Source of the DNA: an uncultured Monoglobus sp.
GTDB taxonomy: Bacteria > Bacillota > Clostridia > Monoglobales > Monoglobaceae
Assembly: GCA_947630135.1 (NCBI GenBank)
Contig: CANRGH010000021.1
Location: forward strand, 1-39,475
Direction of reading: 5' to 3'
DNA length: 39,475 nt
The notes under the pieces are model-generated. The model was not told where the DNA came from. It did not search any database and was given only the letters and a program-made list of their open reading frames with translations. A program made the translations under genes and the position numbers. Below are positions 6,221 through 15,822 of this stretch, one piece after another (position 1 is the stretch's first letter; each line of letters opens with the position of its first letter).

Positions 6221-6369
6221 GAGTTTTACATATTATTAACTAATTTTTGATTTTGCTGTTACTACTGCTAGAGAAGTCACCTGTTGATTGAGATTTATTA
6301 GCTAAATCATTATTTAACACGGCGCGGAGTGCCGTTCACGCCGTCACAGATGATTTTTGCGTCAAAGCA

Positions 6370-6398
6370 TTGAATTTAGGATAAGAAAATGTTAAAAT
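6370..6398 (+). promoter_or_regulatory. Candidate promoter of the MATE-NRPS operon
   Basis: TTGAAT (6370-6375), 17-bp spacer, TAAAAT (6393-6398). An alternative TATAAT lies at 6406-6411 with a poor -35. Either would start transcription near 6405-6418 and serve the exporter and NRPS. Use of either would leave out the start codon of the small ORF at 6389, so this promoter and that ORF are partly exclusive readings. Confidence 0.4.
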
Positions 6399-6547
6399 TA
6401 TTCTGTATAATTGTAAATATAAAGCGTTTCCAAATAAATCCGAAACAGCAATTCATTGTGAAATATCACGGCGGCAGGATCGCTTTGCCGGAACCGTCAG
6501 ATGACGCGTTTATAACGTATTTTTATAAGGAGCGTAACGATGATTGA
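6389..6547 (+). CDS. Possible small protein (52 aa) overlapping the MATE start
   Basis: ATG to TGA gives a 52-residue basic and aromatic peptide (starts MLKLFCIIVNIKRF, contains YHGGRIALPEPSDDAFITYF, ends YKERNDD). Its stop overlaps the MATE start by eight bases, typical of translational coupling, and its second half looks like real coding DNA rather than spacer. Only a weak AGGAT precedes the ATG, and candidate promoter elements lie within it. I recognise no family. It may be a real small leader protein, a remnant, or chance. Confidence 0.35.
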   Translation: MLKLFCIIVNIKRFQINPKQQFIVKYHGGRIALPEPSDDAFITYFYKERNDD

Positions 6548-8216
6548 GTTAAAAAGAAACGGAAATATTATAAACAAAAAATATCTCGAATACTTTTTGC
6601 CGACGGTGCTTGTGGCGCTCGCGAACAATATCGCGATTATGGTGGATTCGATAATCGTCGGAAACATGCTCGGAAGCGTGTCAATGGCGGCGATCAGCGT
6701 TCTCGCGCCGGTTAATCAGCTGTATTTTTCCACGACGATACTGTTCGGTATCGGCGCGTCAACGCTTATTTCGTTCGCGAAGGGCAAAAACGACAAGGAA
6801 GCCGCCGATACCACGTTCACGACGGCAACAATTCTGCTCGTGATTTTAAGCGCGGCGTTTATGATAGCGCAGCTTGTGTTTGTGAACAATATCGCGGAGC
6901 TGCTCACGCCGATCGAGGCGCTCAGAAGCGAACTTTTGAAATATTACATACCGTTTATTATCGGAACGCCGTTCGCGCTTTTGCTGCCGAGTGCGGTACA
7001 TTGCATACGGAGCGACGGCAGACCGAAATTCGCGTCAAATCTCATAATTATTTCAAACGTGATAAATCTCGTTATGGATATTGTGCTTATGGGTCCGTTC
7101 AAAATGGGAATAGCCGGTTCGGCGATCGCGACGGTTATCGGAAACGTTATCGCGTTTTGCATTATGCTTACGCATTTTAAAAACAAGAAAAATACGCTTC
7201 ATTTTGATTTGAGCGCGGCGTTATCGCCGAAAAAGCTGCGAAGCGAATGCGTTTCGCTTTTTACCACAGGCATATCGGGCGCGCTTGGCGCGATGCTTAT
7301 TATCGTCACGACACTTTATATGAACACCGCGATACAAAACGCGGGCGGACAGGAGGGCATGGTTTCCATGTCTGTAGTATCAAACTGCCAGATATTTATT
7401 TCCGCGTTCGTAACTGGAGCGTCGCAGACACTGACGCCGATAGTAAGCGCGCTTTTCGGAGAGCGCGACACTGCCGGGATAAAATACGCCATGAAACGCG
7501 CGACTTTGCTGCTTCTGATCGCGGCGGCAGCGATCACGCTTGTTATTGAGATCATACCCGCACCGGTCGCGCGTCTTTTTGGAGAGAAAACTCCGTCGGA
7601 AATGGCGATGATCGTCCCCGCGCTCCGCATAAGCGCGCTGTCATTTATCGGAATGTCGATGTCGTTTTTATTCATGTACTATTTTACTGCGACGCAGCGC
7701 AAAGCTATGTCGCTCACGGTTTCAATCGTCAACGGAATTGTGCTTACCATACCGTTCGCGTATATACTCAGCCGTCTTTTCGGCATAACGGGATTGTGGA
7801 TAACGTCCTGCGCGGCTCAGTACGGAACATGGATCGTGATAGCGGCTATGATCATCATAACAATAGCAAAATCAAACGGACGATACAGTGATATGTTCCT
7901 GCTTGACAAGGCGGATGAGCTGCTATCGTTCTCCGTAAGATCCGACGCTGACGTGTCGGAAATAAAGTTGGCTGTCGCGGATAAGATCACGGACGGAGAC
8001 AAAGCCGCCGAAGCTGTGTCGGAACTGTTTGCGTTTGTGAGCGGCAATGACAAAAGCGCCGAAAACGATATACGGATAGGGCGTGAGGACGGCACGTATG
8101 TCATAATGCTTCGCAACAACGGTGCTGAAATTGACGAAAGCAATTTCAGCGGCAAATATAAAAGCTTTGAGCACTCCGTTGTGTTGGGAATGAATCAAAT
8201 TAAAGAAATAATATAA
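6540..8216 (+). CDS. MATE family efflux transporter with C-terminal GHKL-like tail
   Basis: A 558-residue protein. Residues about 1-450 are a 12-helix MATE antiporter: the N-terminal LPTVLVALANNIAIMVDSII and GNMLGSVSMAAISVLAPVNQ segment is typical, and the two-fold repeat recurs near residue 235. The last 110 residues are soluble and resemble a degenerate GHKL/RsbW-like ATPase fold: helix AAEAVSELFAFVSGN, strand YVIMLRNNGAEID, and end VVLGMNQIKEII. Some clostridial MATE proteins carry such tails; here the usual ATP-binding residues look eroded. RBS AAGGAG lies seven bases upstream. It ends 12 bp before the NRPS, so it most likely exports the NRPS product. That substrate is inferred. Confidence 0.9.
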   Translation: MIELKRNGNIINKKYLEYFLPTVLVALANNIAIMVDSIIVGNMLGSVSMAAISVLAPVNQLYFSTTILFGIGASTLISFAKGKNDKEAADTTFTTATILLVILSAAFMIAQLVFVNNIAELLTPIEALRSELLKYYIPFIIGTPFALLLPSAVHCIRSDGRPKFASNLIIISNVINLVMDIVLMGPFKMGIAGSAIATVIGNVIAFCIMLTHFKNKKNTLHFDLSAALSPKKLRSECVSLFTTGISGALGAMLIIVTTLYMNTAIQNAGGQEGMVSMSVVSNCQIFISAFVTGASQTLTPIVSALFGERDTAGIKYAMKRATLLLLIAAAAITLVIEIIPAPVARLFGEKTPSEMAMIVPALRISALSFIGMSMSFLFMYYFTATQRKAMSLTVSIVNGIVLTIPFAYILSRLFGITGLWITSCAAQYGTWIVIAAMIIITIAKSNGRYSDMFLLDKADELLSFSVRSDADVSEIKLAVADKITDGDKAAEAVSELFAFVSGNDKSAENDIRIGREDGTYVIMLRNNGAEIDESNFSGKYKSFEHSVVLGMNQIKEII

Positions 8217-8228
8217 TGAGGTGAAAGC

Positions 8229-11200
8229 ATGAAAATCGAAAAAGATTTAATAGCCGAGTCGGCCGCGGAAGCGCGGGATATGAAGGAATATCCGCTCACA
8301 CCGAGCCAGATGGGTGTATATTTGGCTTGTATGCATAACCCGGGCGGCCTGATGTATAACTCGCCGCTCTGCTATACGTTTGACAAAGGAGCCGTTGATA
8401 TTGACGCGCTGAAGTCGGCTGTTGAAACGGCGGTCAAAAACCATGAAGGACTGCGCTATTACATTGACGCCTCAGGCGGAGAGCCGGTTATGAAGCCGCG
8501 TGAGGTTATCGTTGACATTCCGGTGATAAGCGCTTCGGAGGGTGAGCTTGAAAAGCTGAAAAACGACTTCGTGAAGCCGTTTGATTTGGAGCGCGATTAT
8601 CTGTTCCGCTTTGAAATTATCGAAACGGAAACGAAAATGTGCTTTTTGACGGACTACCACCATATCGCGGTTGACGGCACGTCGTTTTCCGTTATGTGCG
8701 GCGAGATCTCAACGCTTTACTCGGGCGGCAAGATCGAGCCGGAGGAAATAGGCCAGTTCGGGTTGTCGGTATATGAGGAAAAATTCGCGGAAACTCCGGC
8801 GTATGAGGAAGCGCGTAAATATTATGAAAACATATTCGCGGGACTTGAAACAAATTCAATGCTCGTCGCGGATATGAACGAGGACGACACTGTCGCTGAC
8901 AAGCCCTGCAGTGAATTCAGGCGGATCCTGCCGGATGATATATCGGTCGAAAAGGTGGATAAATTTATAAAGGAAAACGGAATAACCGAAAACACGCTTT
9001 TCCTCGGCGCTGTCGCATACGCGGCGGCGAAGTTCACCGCTCAGGAGGACGCGGTAATATGCACCGTTAACCACGGCAGACCCGACCCGCGCATGAGAAA
9101 TACCGTCGGCATGATGATCCGCACTCTGCCGCTTTACATAAAAATCGACGAGACCGCCACGGTCGTCGACTATCTCGCGGGTGTGCGCGCCGCGCAGCGC
9201 GGCGCGATAAAGATCGGCAACTATCCGTTTGTCAAGCTCGCGGGCGAATACGGGATAGACGCGGGTATATTTTTCGCGTACCAGTCGGATTCGTTCAACA
9301 CTTTCACGCTCGGCGAAAGCACCGTTGAAATGGAGCGGGTCCCTTCTTACAGCGCGCAATCTCCCTTATCTATTATGGTATTCAAGTACGGCGGCGCGTT
9401 TGAAATGGATTTTGAGTACCGAACCGATCTATATGAGTATGAAACAATACGCTCGTTTGCGGACACGGTTATTTTTATAATTTCGGAAATGCTCAAAAAA
9501 TCGGAGCTTTCACAGCTGCGCCTCGCGGACGAGCGCAGCGTAAATAAAATACGCGCTTTAAACGACGCGCTGATAACCGATGTTGATCTAAGCGTCGGAT
9601 TTGTGGACATGTTCCGCGCACAGGCAAAGAAAACGCCCGATAAAACGGCTCTCGTGTTCAAGGAAAACCGCTATACTTATAAGGAGCTAGACGAGATAAC
9701 GGACAAAATCGCGCGGTATATCCGATCAAAAGGCCTTGGCAGGGGCGACGTTATAGCCTCAATGGTCGAGCGCAGCGAATATATGACGATCTGCTCGATC
9801 GGCATACTCAAATCGGGCGCGGCCTACGAGCCGCTCGACCCGACGCATCCGTCGGAGCGGCTGCAGTTTATGACGAAGGACGCGGAGGCTGAAATGCTTA
9901 TCGCGGACGGCAAGCTGCTTTCTCTCATACCCGATTTTGAAGGGGAAATATTAAAAACGGAGGATATTCCGTCTCTCGTCGTCAGCGGCGGCGTACCTCT
10001 CCCATCGCCCGGCCCGGATGATTTGTTTGTGCTGCTCTATACCTCCGGTTCGACCGGCACGCCGAAGGGCTGTATGCTGACGCATCATAACCTTACCAAT
10101 TTTATTCATTGGTTCCAAAGGGTTTACGATATTACGGACAAGAGCTCGACGGCAGCGCACGCGAGCTACAGCTTTGACGTGCATATGCTGGACATTTACC
10201 CGTATCTGAGCGCGGGCGCGGCGGAGTATGTGATCCCCGAGGAGCGCAGGCTCGATTTGATGTGGATCAACGAATACTGCGCGCAAAACGATATTACTCA
10301 TATCTCCTTGACAACGCAGGTCGCCAGAGCGTTTTTGACCTCGATCGACGATATTGCTCTCAAGGTTGTGGACATAGGCGGCGAAAAGCTTGTGCCGTTC
10401 GAGCCGAGGACGGGTGTTAAACAGTACAACAGCTACGGACCGACGGAGTGTACTATATTGATAACGGCGTTTCTGATGGATAAGTATTACGACCCTGTTC
10501 CCGTCGGCATAGGCGTTGACAACGCGCGGCTCTATATCGTTGACAAGCAGCTCCGTATGCTGCCGTTCGGCGCTGTGGGCGAGCTGTGCGTGGCGGGTCC
10601 GCTCGTGTCCGAGGGATATTTGAACCGTCCGGAGCAGACGGAAAAGGTGTACGTTAAAAACCCGTTTGAAAGCGGCAAATACCGCGACGTGCTTTACCAT
10701 ACGGGCGATATAGTAAAATTTATGAACGACGGCAATCTGTCATACGTCGGCAGACGCGACGGCATGGTTAAAATACGCGGCTATCGAATTGAGCTTACCG
10801 AGGTTGAGTCCGTTTTGCGCGATTTTGAGGGAATAAAGGACGCGACTGTTGTGGCGAAGGACAAGGTTTCGGGCGGAAAATATATCGCCGCGTATATCGT
10901 ATCGGACGGCGAGGTTGACATAGCGGCTCTTAAGGAGTTTATCGCGGAGAGAAAGCCGCCGTATATGGTTCCCGAGGCGATCATGCAGATCGACGCGGTG
11001 CCGCTCACGGTAAACGGCAAGGTCGACAAGAGGAGTCTGCCGGAAATTGATTTCGCTCAAGCGGAGCCGACGACAAAAACCGAACGCTCACTCACCGTGC
11101 TTGAAACAAAGATACTTGAAATAATAAAGGGCATAATCGGCACGGACGAGATCGACGTTTCAGCCGACATTATGCACTGCGGCATGACGTCGCTCTCCGT

Positions 11201-14200
11201 TATAAAGCTGGCGGTCGAGCTTAACAAGGAGTTCGGCTATGGCGCGGATATAAAGACGCTTATGAAGGGCTGCACGGTGATGTCGATAGAGGATGATATT
11301 GTAAGCTGTCTGCTTGCCGCGAAGGACGCGCCCGTCGAGGCGCCGACGGAAACGGAAAAGGCGGAGTTCGCGCCGCTTTCGTACACGCAGTACGGAGTGT
11401 ATTCGGAGTGCATGAAGCGTCCGGACGACACGTTCTACAATATCCCGTTCATGCTCCGGTTCCCCGCCGATTTCGGCGCGGAAAAGCTCGCAGACGCGAT
11501 AGCCACTGTGCTTGCGGCGCATCCGTATATCTTCACGCGGCTCACGATCAAAGACGACGATGTTGTTCAACAGCGCATGGACGCTGACGGATATGCGGTT
11601 CCCGTGAAGAGCATGAGCGAGGATGAGCTGAAAAAGTACCGCGCGGAATTTGTAAAGCCGTTCAAGCTTATGAATTCGCGGCTGTTCAGGATCGAGGTGA
11701 TCCAAACGGAAGCGGCTGTTCATTTTCTCGCCGATTTCCACCATATTATCTTTGACGGCGCGTCGTCCGACCTGTTCCTGCAATCGGTAAAAACGGTTTT
11801 GGAGGGCGGCGAAATACAGAGCGAAGAATATGATTACTTTGACTATGTGAAGGATGACAGAGCGTTCATAGGCGGCGACGAGTTCAAGGCGTCGGAAAAA
11901 TACATTTCGGATATGCTCGCGCATTGCGAGAGCGCGGCCGAGATCACGCCGGATAACGGCGGACTTGCCGAAAACGGCTCGCCGGCGATCGCTTCAGTTC
12001 CGATTGACATGGCGCGTATTTCGGAGTTCTGCAGCGGCAGAGGCGAAACGCCCGCGCATCTGTTCCTCGCGGCGACGCTTTATGTCGTGTCGAGATTTAC
12101 CAACAGCCGCGGCGCGTATATCAACACGATAAGCAATGGACGCTCGGATATGAGGCTCACAAACTGCTTCGGTATGTTTGTAAAAACGCTGCCGATAGGT
12201 CTTGAAATTGACGATATAACGGCGGCGGAGCTTGTGGAGCGCGCGAAGGAGCTGCTTATAAACGCGGTCGCGAACGAGGCCTATCCGTATGCCTACGTGT
12301 GCCGCAAATTCAATTACGCTCCGCATATTATGTACGCGTACCAGCTCGGCGTCGTGGACGAGCTTCGTATAGACGGAAAATTGATCGAACGCGAGCTTAT
12401 CGACGAACAGCGCGTAAAATTTGATACGGGCGTGTTCATTGAAAAAACCGACGGCAAAGAGTGCGTAAACGTGCTCTATAACGACGCTGTTTACAGCCGC
12501 GAACTTATGGACACATTCGCGAACGCAGTTAAAACCGTCGCGGAAAATATCATGCGCAATCCCGGCGGCAGAGCACGTCAATTATCTATGCTCGATAAGG
12601 CGGGCGAGAAACAAATTGCCGAATTTTCATTCACGGGCTTCGCGGAGCCGGAAATAAAGCTTCTGCATGAAAAATTCGAGTATCAGGCAAAGCTTCACCC
12701 CGAGCGCACGGCGATCATCGCCTGCGACGGTAAGTTCACGTATGCCGAAACAGACAGACGCGCGAATGTGATCGCGAACGCGCTGTTAAAACGCGGCGTT
12801 AAGAGCGGCAGCCGCGTGGTTATACTTTTGGACAGAACCTCAAAATTCTTAGCGGCAATGCTCGGCATATTAAAGGCGGGCGGCGCGTTTATACCGACCT
12901 GTCCCGAATATCCGCGGGAAAGAATTGAAAGCATTATAGAGGACAGCGGCGCGGAGCTTGTGATAACCTTCGGCGATTTGCTCAGCACATACAAAAATAC
13001 GGTTGATATAGCGGAGCTTGAAGCGGACGGAAATGATAAAAAGCCGGATATCGCGATTTCACCCGATGATTTGGCTTATCTTATCTACACCTCCGGCTCC
13101 ACGGGAAAGCCTAAGGGCGTTATGCTCAGACACATCGCTATCGCGGGCTACGTTACCGATGACGAGCGCAATCTTCAGGTTCGCTGCATAACCGAGAGCT
13201 GCAAATGCTACGGCGCGATCACAACGGTATCATTTGATATGTCGCTGCAGGAGACGGCTGTCGCGCTCTGCAACGGCCTTACGCTCGCTTTCGCGGACGA
13301 CGAGCAGATAAACGACCCTCTGTTGCTCGCTGCTTTCTTCAAGGAAAACAATGTGGACGCGTTAATCGCCACTCCGTCAAGACTTCTCGTATACATGGAG
13401 CTTGACGAGTTCGCGGACGCGATGAAAAACTGCAAGGTAATATTATCGGGCGGCGAAAAATATTCGGATAAGCTGCTTAGCGTCCTGCGCGAAAAGACAA
13501 ACGCTCGAATTATAAACGCCTACGGTCCCACGGAGATCACCGTGGCGTCAAACGCGAAGGATCTTACAAATGCCGATGAAATATCCGTCGGCAGACCGCT
13601 TCTGAATTGCCGCGAATACATTGTGGATATGGACGACAATAAGCTGCCCGCGGGCGTTGTCGGCGAGCTTCTGATAGGCGGATTGGGAGTCGCTTTGGGC
13701 TATAACAATCTTCCCGAGCAGACCGAAAAGGCGTTTATCGAATACGATGGCGAGCGTTTCTACCGTTCGGGCGATTACGCGCGTCAGACCCAAAACGGAG
13801 ACGTTGTGATCTTAGGCAGAACGGATAATCAGGTCAAGCTCCGCGGGCTCAGAATTGAGCTTGGCGAGATCGAAAAGTGCCTGACAAGCATAGAGGGAAT
13901 ACGCTCGGCCGTCGCGGTGATCAGAAAGGTCGGTCAAGAGGACGGAATATGCGCGTATTACACCGCCGAAGGAGATCCCGACGTTGAGTATCTGAAATCG
14001 GAAATGAAAAAGACGCTCACGGACTATATGATTCCCGCGTCGTTTAACCGGCTTGACGAGCTGCCGACGACCCCCAACGGCAAGATAGACAAAAAGGCGC
14101 TGCCCGAACCGTGGGCGGCACGGAAAAGCTCGGACGGAAGAAAAGCCGCGAACGATACGGAACAGACATTCTGCGATATGTTCGCCGACGTGCTCGGTCT

Positions 14201-15596
14201 TGACTCGGTGAGCGCCGACGACGATTTCTTTGAGCTCGGAGGCACGTCGCTGCTGGCCACAAAGATTGCCGTGCGCTGCATGACGCAAAATATCCCCGTT
14301 GTCTATAAGGATATTTTTGACAACACAACGCCGGCAAAGCTGGCGGCGCTTGTGAACGCTTCGGAAGCGCCGGAGACAAAAACCGCGGCTGAAATAAATA
14401 CAGACGAGGAACAAGAGCCGCTTTATGACGTTCTGAAATACAACGCGGCGCCGTATGTCGGGGAAATATCTTATACGGACATAGGAAACGTTCTGGTGAC
14501 GGGCGCCACGGGATTTTTGGGCGCGCATGTGCTTAAGCAGCTCATCGACAGTGGAGCGGGAAAGATATTTTGCCTCGCGCGCAACAACGGCAAGCTGACG
14601 GCCGAGGAGCGCGTGAAAATGATGCTGATGTTTTATTTTGACGACACCTACGACGAGCTGTTCGGAAGCCGCATCACCGTCATAGACAGCGACATTACCT
14701 CGGGCGGGCTCACCGATAAGCTGCGCGGATACGACTTTGACACCGTGATAAACTGTGCGGCCTGCGTAAAGCATTTCACAAACAGCGACATACTCGAAAA
14801 GGTCAATGTTGAGGGCGTCGAGAACCTTATATCGGCTTGCCTTGAGCTTGACAAAAGCCTCGTTCAGATCTCGACCGTCAGTGTGGGCGGCGAGAGCATA
14901 AACGGCAGTGTTCCCAAGCATGTGAAGCTTTCGGAGAGCATGCTTGAATTCGGACAGAACCTTGACAACAAGTATGTGAACACCAAGCACAGAGCGGAAA
15001 AGGCGGTGCTCACCGCGGTCAGGGACAAGGGCCTCAGAGGAAAGGTGATCCGCGTCGGAAATTTGATGAGCCGTGAAAAGGACGGAGAGTTCCAGGCCAA
15101 TTTCCGAACCAACAACTTTATGAACACGCTGCGCGCTTACGCTGCGCTCGGCTGCTTCCCGATCTCGGAGCTTGACAGGGAAGTCGAGTTTTCACCGATA
15201 GACTCAACGGCGGCGGCCGTATTGAAGCTCGCGGGCACGCCTTCGCGGTTTACGGTGTTCCACGCGTATAACGCCCATTTTGTCCACATGGACAACGTTA
15301 TTGACGGCATGCGCGAAAACGGCATAATTATTAAAAAAGTGCCTGACGAGGAATATGAAAAGCGGTTCAACGAGATATTGTCAAGCGACGAAAAAAACAT
15401 GGAGGTTTCGGCCCTTATATCCTACAGGGCAAATGACGCTGAACACAGGGCGGTCGAAAGCGTCAACAACTTTACCGTGAAGGCGCTTTACAAGCTGGGA
15501 TTTTCATGGCCGCTTACCGATGAGAATTACATAAGCAGGGCGGTAAACGCTCTTGTTACCCTCGGCTTTTTCGATAACGCCGCCGAAATAAAATGA
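8229..15596 (+). CDS. Nonribosomal peptide synthetase, C-A-T-C-A-T-R (reductive release)
   Basis: A 2455-residue, two-module enzyme. Condensation 1 has DYHHIAVDG (about residue 143). Adenylation 1 has LLYTSGSTGTPKG (about 601), NSYGPTECT (about 733) and NGKVDKRSLP (about 929). Carrier 1 has CGMTSLS (about 985). Condensation 2 has HHIIFDG (about 1171). Adenylation 2 has LIYTSGSTGKPKG (about 1617) and NAYGPTEIT (about 1763). Carrier 2 has FFELGGTSLL (about 2000). The terminal thioester reductase has VLVTGATGFLGAHVL (about 2088) and YVNTK (about 2249), the NAD(P)H site and the Tyr/Lys pair. The R domain should release an aldehyde. An N-terminal C domain with no loading module suggests acylation of the first residue. 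My hand-read specificity codes are DVLSDGSILK and DMQILGAVAK; I cannot assign substrates. RBS GAGGTG. No phosphopantetheinyl transferase in view. Confidence 0.95.
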   Translation: MKIEKDLIAESAAEARDMKEYPLTPSQMGVYLACMHNPGGLMYNSPLCYTFDKGAVDIDALKSAVETAVKNHEGLRYYIDASGGEPVMKPREVIVDIPVISASEGELEKLKNDFVKPFDLERDYLFRFEIIETETKMCFLTDYHHIAVDGTSFSVMCGEISTLYSGGKIEPEEIGQFGLSVYEEKFAETPAYEEARKYYENIFAGLETNSMLVADMNEDDTVADKPCSEFRRILPDDISVEKVDKFIKENGITENTLFLGAVAYAAAKFTAQEDAVICTVNHGRPDPRMRNTVGMMIRTLPLYIKIDETATVVDYLAGVRAAQRGAIKIGNYPFVKLAGEYGIDAGIFFAYQSDSFNTFTLGESTVEMERVPSYSAQSPLSIMVFKYGGAFEMDFEYRTDLYEYETIRSFADTVIFIISEMLKKSELSQLRLADERSVNKIRALNDALITDVDLSVGFVDMFRAQAKKTPDKTALVFKENRYTYKELDEITDKIARYIRSKGLGRGDVIASMVERSEYMTICSIGILKSGAAYEPLDPTHPSERLQFMTKDAEAEMLIADGKLLSLIPDFEGEILKTEDIPSLVVSGGVPLPSPGPDDLFVLLYTSGSTGTPKGCMLTHHNLTNFIHWFQRVYDITDKSSTAAHASYSFDVHMLDIYPYLSAGAAEYVIPEERRLDLMWINEYCAQNDITHISLTTQVARAFLTSIDDIALKVVDIGGEKLVPFEPRTGVKQYNSYGPTECTILITAFLMDKYYDPVPVGIGVDNARLYIVDKQLRMLPFGAVGELCVAGPLVSEGYLNRPEQTEKVYVKNPFESGKYRDVLYHTGDIVKFMNDGNLSYVGRRDGMVKIRGYRIELTEVESVLRDFEGIKDATVVAKDKVSGGKYIAAYIVSDGEVDIAALKEFIAERKPPYMVPEAIMQIDAVPLTVNGKVDKRSLPEIDFAQAEPTTKTERSLTVLETKILEIIKGIIGTDEIDVSADIMHCGMTSLSVIKLAVELNKEFGYGADIKTLMKGCTVMSIEDDIVSCLLAAKDAPVEAPTETEKAEFAPLSYTQYGVYSECMKRPDDTFYNIPFMLRFPADFGAEKLADAIATVLAAHPYIFTRLTIKDDDVVQQRMDADGYAVPVKSMSEDELKKYRAEFVKPFKLMNSRLFRIEVIQTEAAVHFLADFHHIIFDGASSDLFLQSVKTVLEGGEIQSEEYDYFDYVKDDRAFIGGDEFKASEKYISDMLAHCESAAEITPDNGGLAENGSPAIASVPIDMARISEFCSGRGETPAHLFLAATLYVVSRFTNSRGAYINTISNGRSDMRLTNCFGMFVKTLPIGLEIDDITAAELVERAKELLINAVANEAYPYAYVCRKFNYAPHIMYAYQLGVVDELRIDGKLIERELIDEQRVKFDTGVFIEKTDGKECVNVLYNDAVYSRELMDTFANAVKTVAENIMRNPGGRARQLSMLDKAGEKQIAEFSFTGFAEPEIKLLHEKFEYQAKLHPERTAIIACDGKFTYAETDRRANVIANALLKRGVKSGSRVVILLDRTSKFLAAMLGILKAGGAFIPTCPEYPRERIESIIEDSGAELVITFGDLLSTYKNTVDIAELEADGNDKKPDIAISPDDLAYLIYTSGSTGKPKGVMLRHIAIAGYVTDDERNLQVRCITESCKCYGAITTVSFDMSLQETAVALCNGLTLAFADDEQINDPLLLAAFFKENNVDALIATPSRLLVYMELDEFADAMKNCKVILSGGEKYSDKLLSVLREKTNARIINAYGPTEITVASNAKDLTNADEISVGRPLLNCREYIVDMDDNKLPAGVVGELLIGGLGVALGYNNLPEQTEKAFIEYDGERFYRSGDYARQTQNGDVVILGRTDNQVKLRGLRIELGEIEKCLTSIEGIRSAVAVIRKVGQEDGICAYYTAEGDPDVEYLKSEMKKTLTDYMIPASFNRLDELPTTPNGKIDKKALPEPWAARKSSDGRKAANDTEQTFCDMFADVLGLDSVSADDDFFELGGTSLLATKIAVRCMTQNIPVVYKDIFDNTTPAKLAALVNASEAPETKTAAEINTDEEQEPLYDVLKYNAAPYVGEISYTDIGNVLVTGATGFLGAHVLKQLIDSGAGKIFCLARNNGKLTAEERVKMMLMFYFDDTYDELFGSRITVIDSDITSGGLTDKLRGYDFDTVINCAACVKHFTNSDILEKVNVEGVENLISACLELDKSLVQISTVSVGGESINGSVPKHVKLSESMLEFGQNLDNKYVNTKHRAEKAVLTAVRDKGLRGKVIRVGNLMSREKDGEFQANFRTNNFMNTLRAYAALGCFPISELDREVEFSPIDSTAAAVLKLAGTPSRFTVFHAYNAHFVHMDNVIDGMRENGIIIKKVPDEEYEKRFNEILSSDEKNMEVSALISYRANDAEHRAVESVNNFTVKALYKLGFSWPLTDENYISRAVNALVTLGFFDNAAEIK

Positions 15597-15639
15597 TAAG
15601 GTGTTGTTTTTGAAAACACGGCGGCTTTTGCCGCCATAC

Positions 15640-15676
15640 CCGACGCGGAACAGCATGTTTTCCGCGTCGGTTTTTT
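15640..15676 (+). terminator. Terminator after the NRPS gene
   Basis: CCGACGCGGAA (15640-15650) pairs perfectly with TTCCGCGTCGG (15660-15670), followed by six T residues. A second hairpin, GGCGGC-TTTT-GCCGCC (15620-15635), lies just before it. This closes the MATE-NRPS transcript and separates it from adhE. Confidence 0.92.
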
Positions 15677-15764
15677 CGGCTTTTTGAAGCGGGACAGACA
15701 GACTTTGATAAAAAATTAACAAAATCATGAATACAAACGGGCGCAAGTTAGTAAAATATTAATA

Positions 15765-15793
15765 TTGTAAATATTTTAATAGTGTGTTATTAT
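15765..15793 (+). promoter_or_regulatory. adhE promoter
   Basis: TTGTAA (15765-15770), 17-bp spacer, TATTAT (15788-15793). It lies about 57 bp upstream of the ATG. The -10 region overlaps the first Rex-like box, so repression by steric block is expected. Confidence 0.6.
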
Positions 15794-15822
15794 TTTAACA
15801 TAGATTGTTAAATAATTATCAA
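15785..15822. promoter_or_regulatory. Two Rex-like operator boxes upstream of adhE
   Basis: Box 2, TTGTTAA-ATAA-TTATCAA (15805-15822), matches the Rex consensus TTGTTAAnnnnTTAACAA at all but one fixed position. Box 1, TGTTAT-TATT-TTAACA (15785-15800), matches the core with one mismatch. Their centres are 21 bp apart, two helical turns, so two dimers could bind on one DNA face. Rex is the NADH/NAD+ sensing repressor of fermentation genes, including adhE, in Clostridia. The rex gene is not in this window. Confidence 0.75.

Noticed and set aside
496..6375. Possible att-like duplication: CGCCGTCA...GCGTCAA near 496 and near 6340
   Set aside because: Only two short words match with different spacing; not above chance for GC-rich spacer DNA.
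9951..14990. Long minus-strand ORFs (up to 392 codons) within the NRPS gene
   Set aside because: They are shadows of high-GC codon usage opposite a gene with continuous NRPS motifs; residue composition is Arg/His-rich and senseless.
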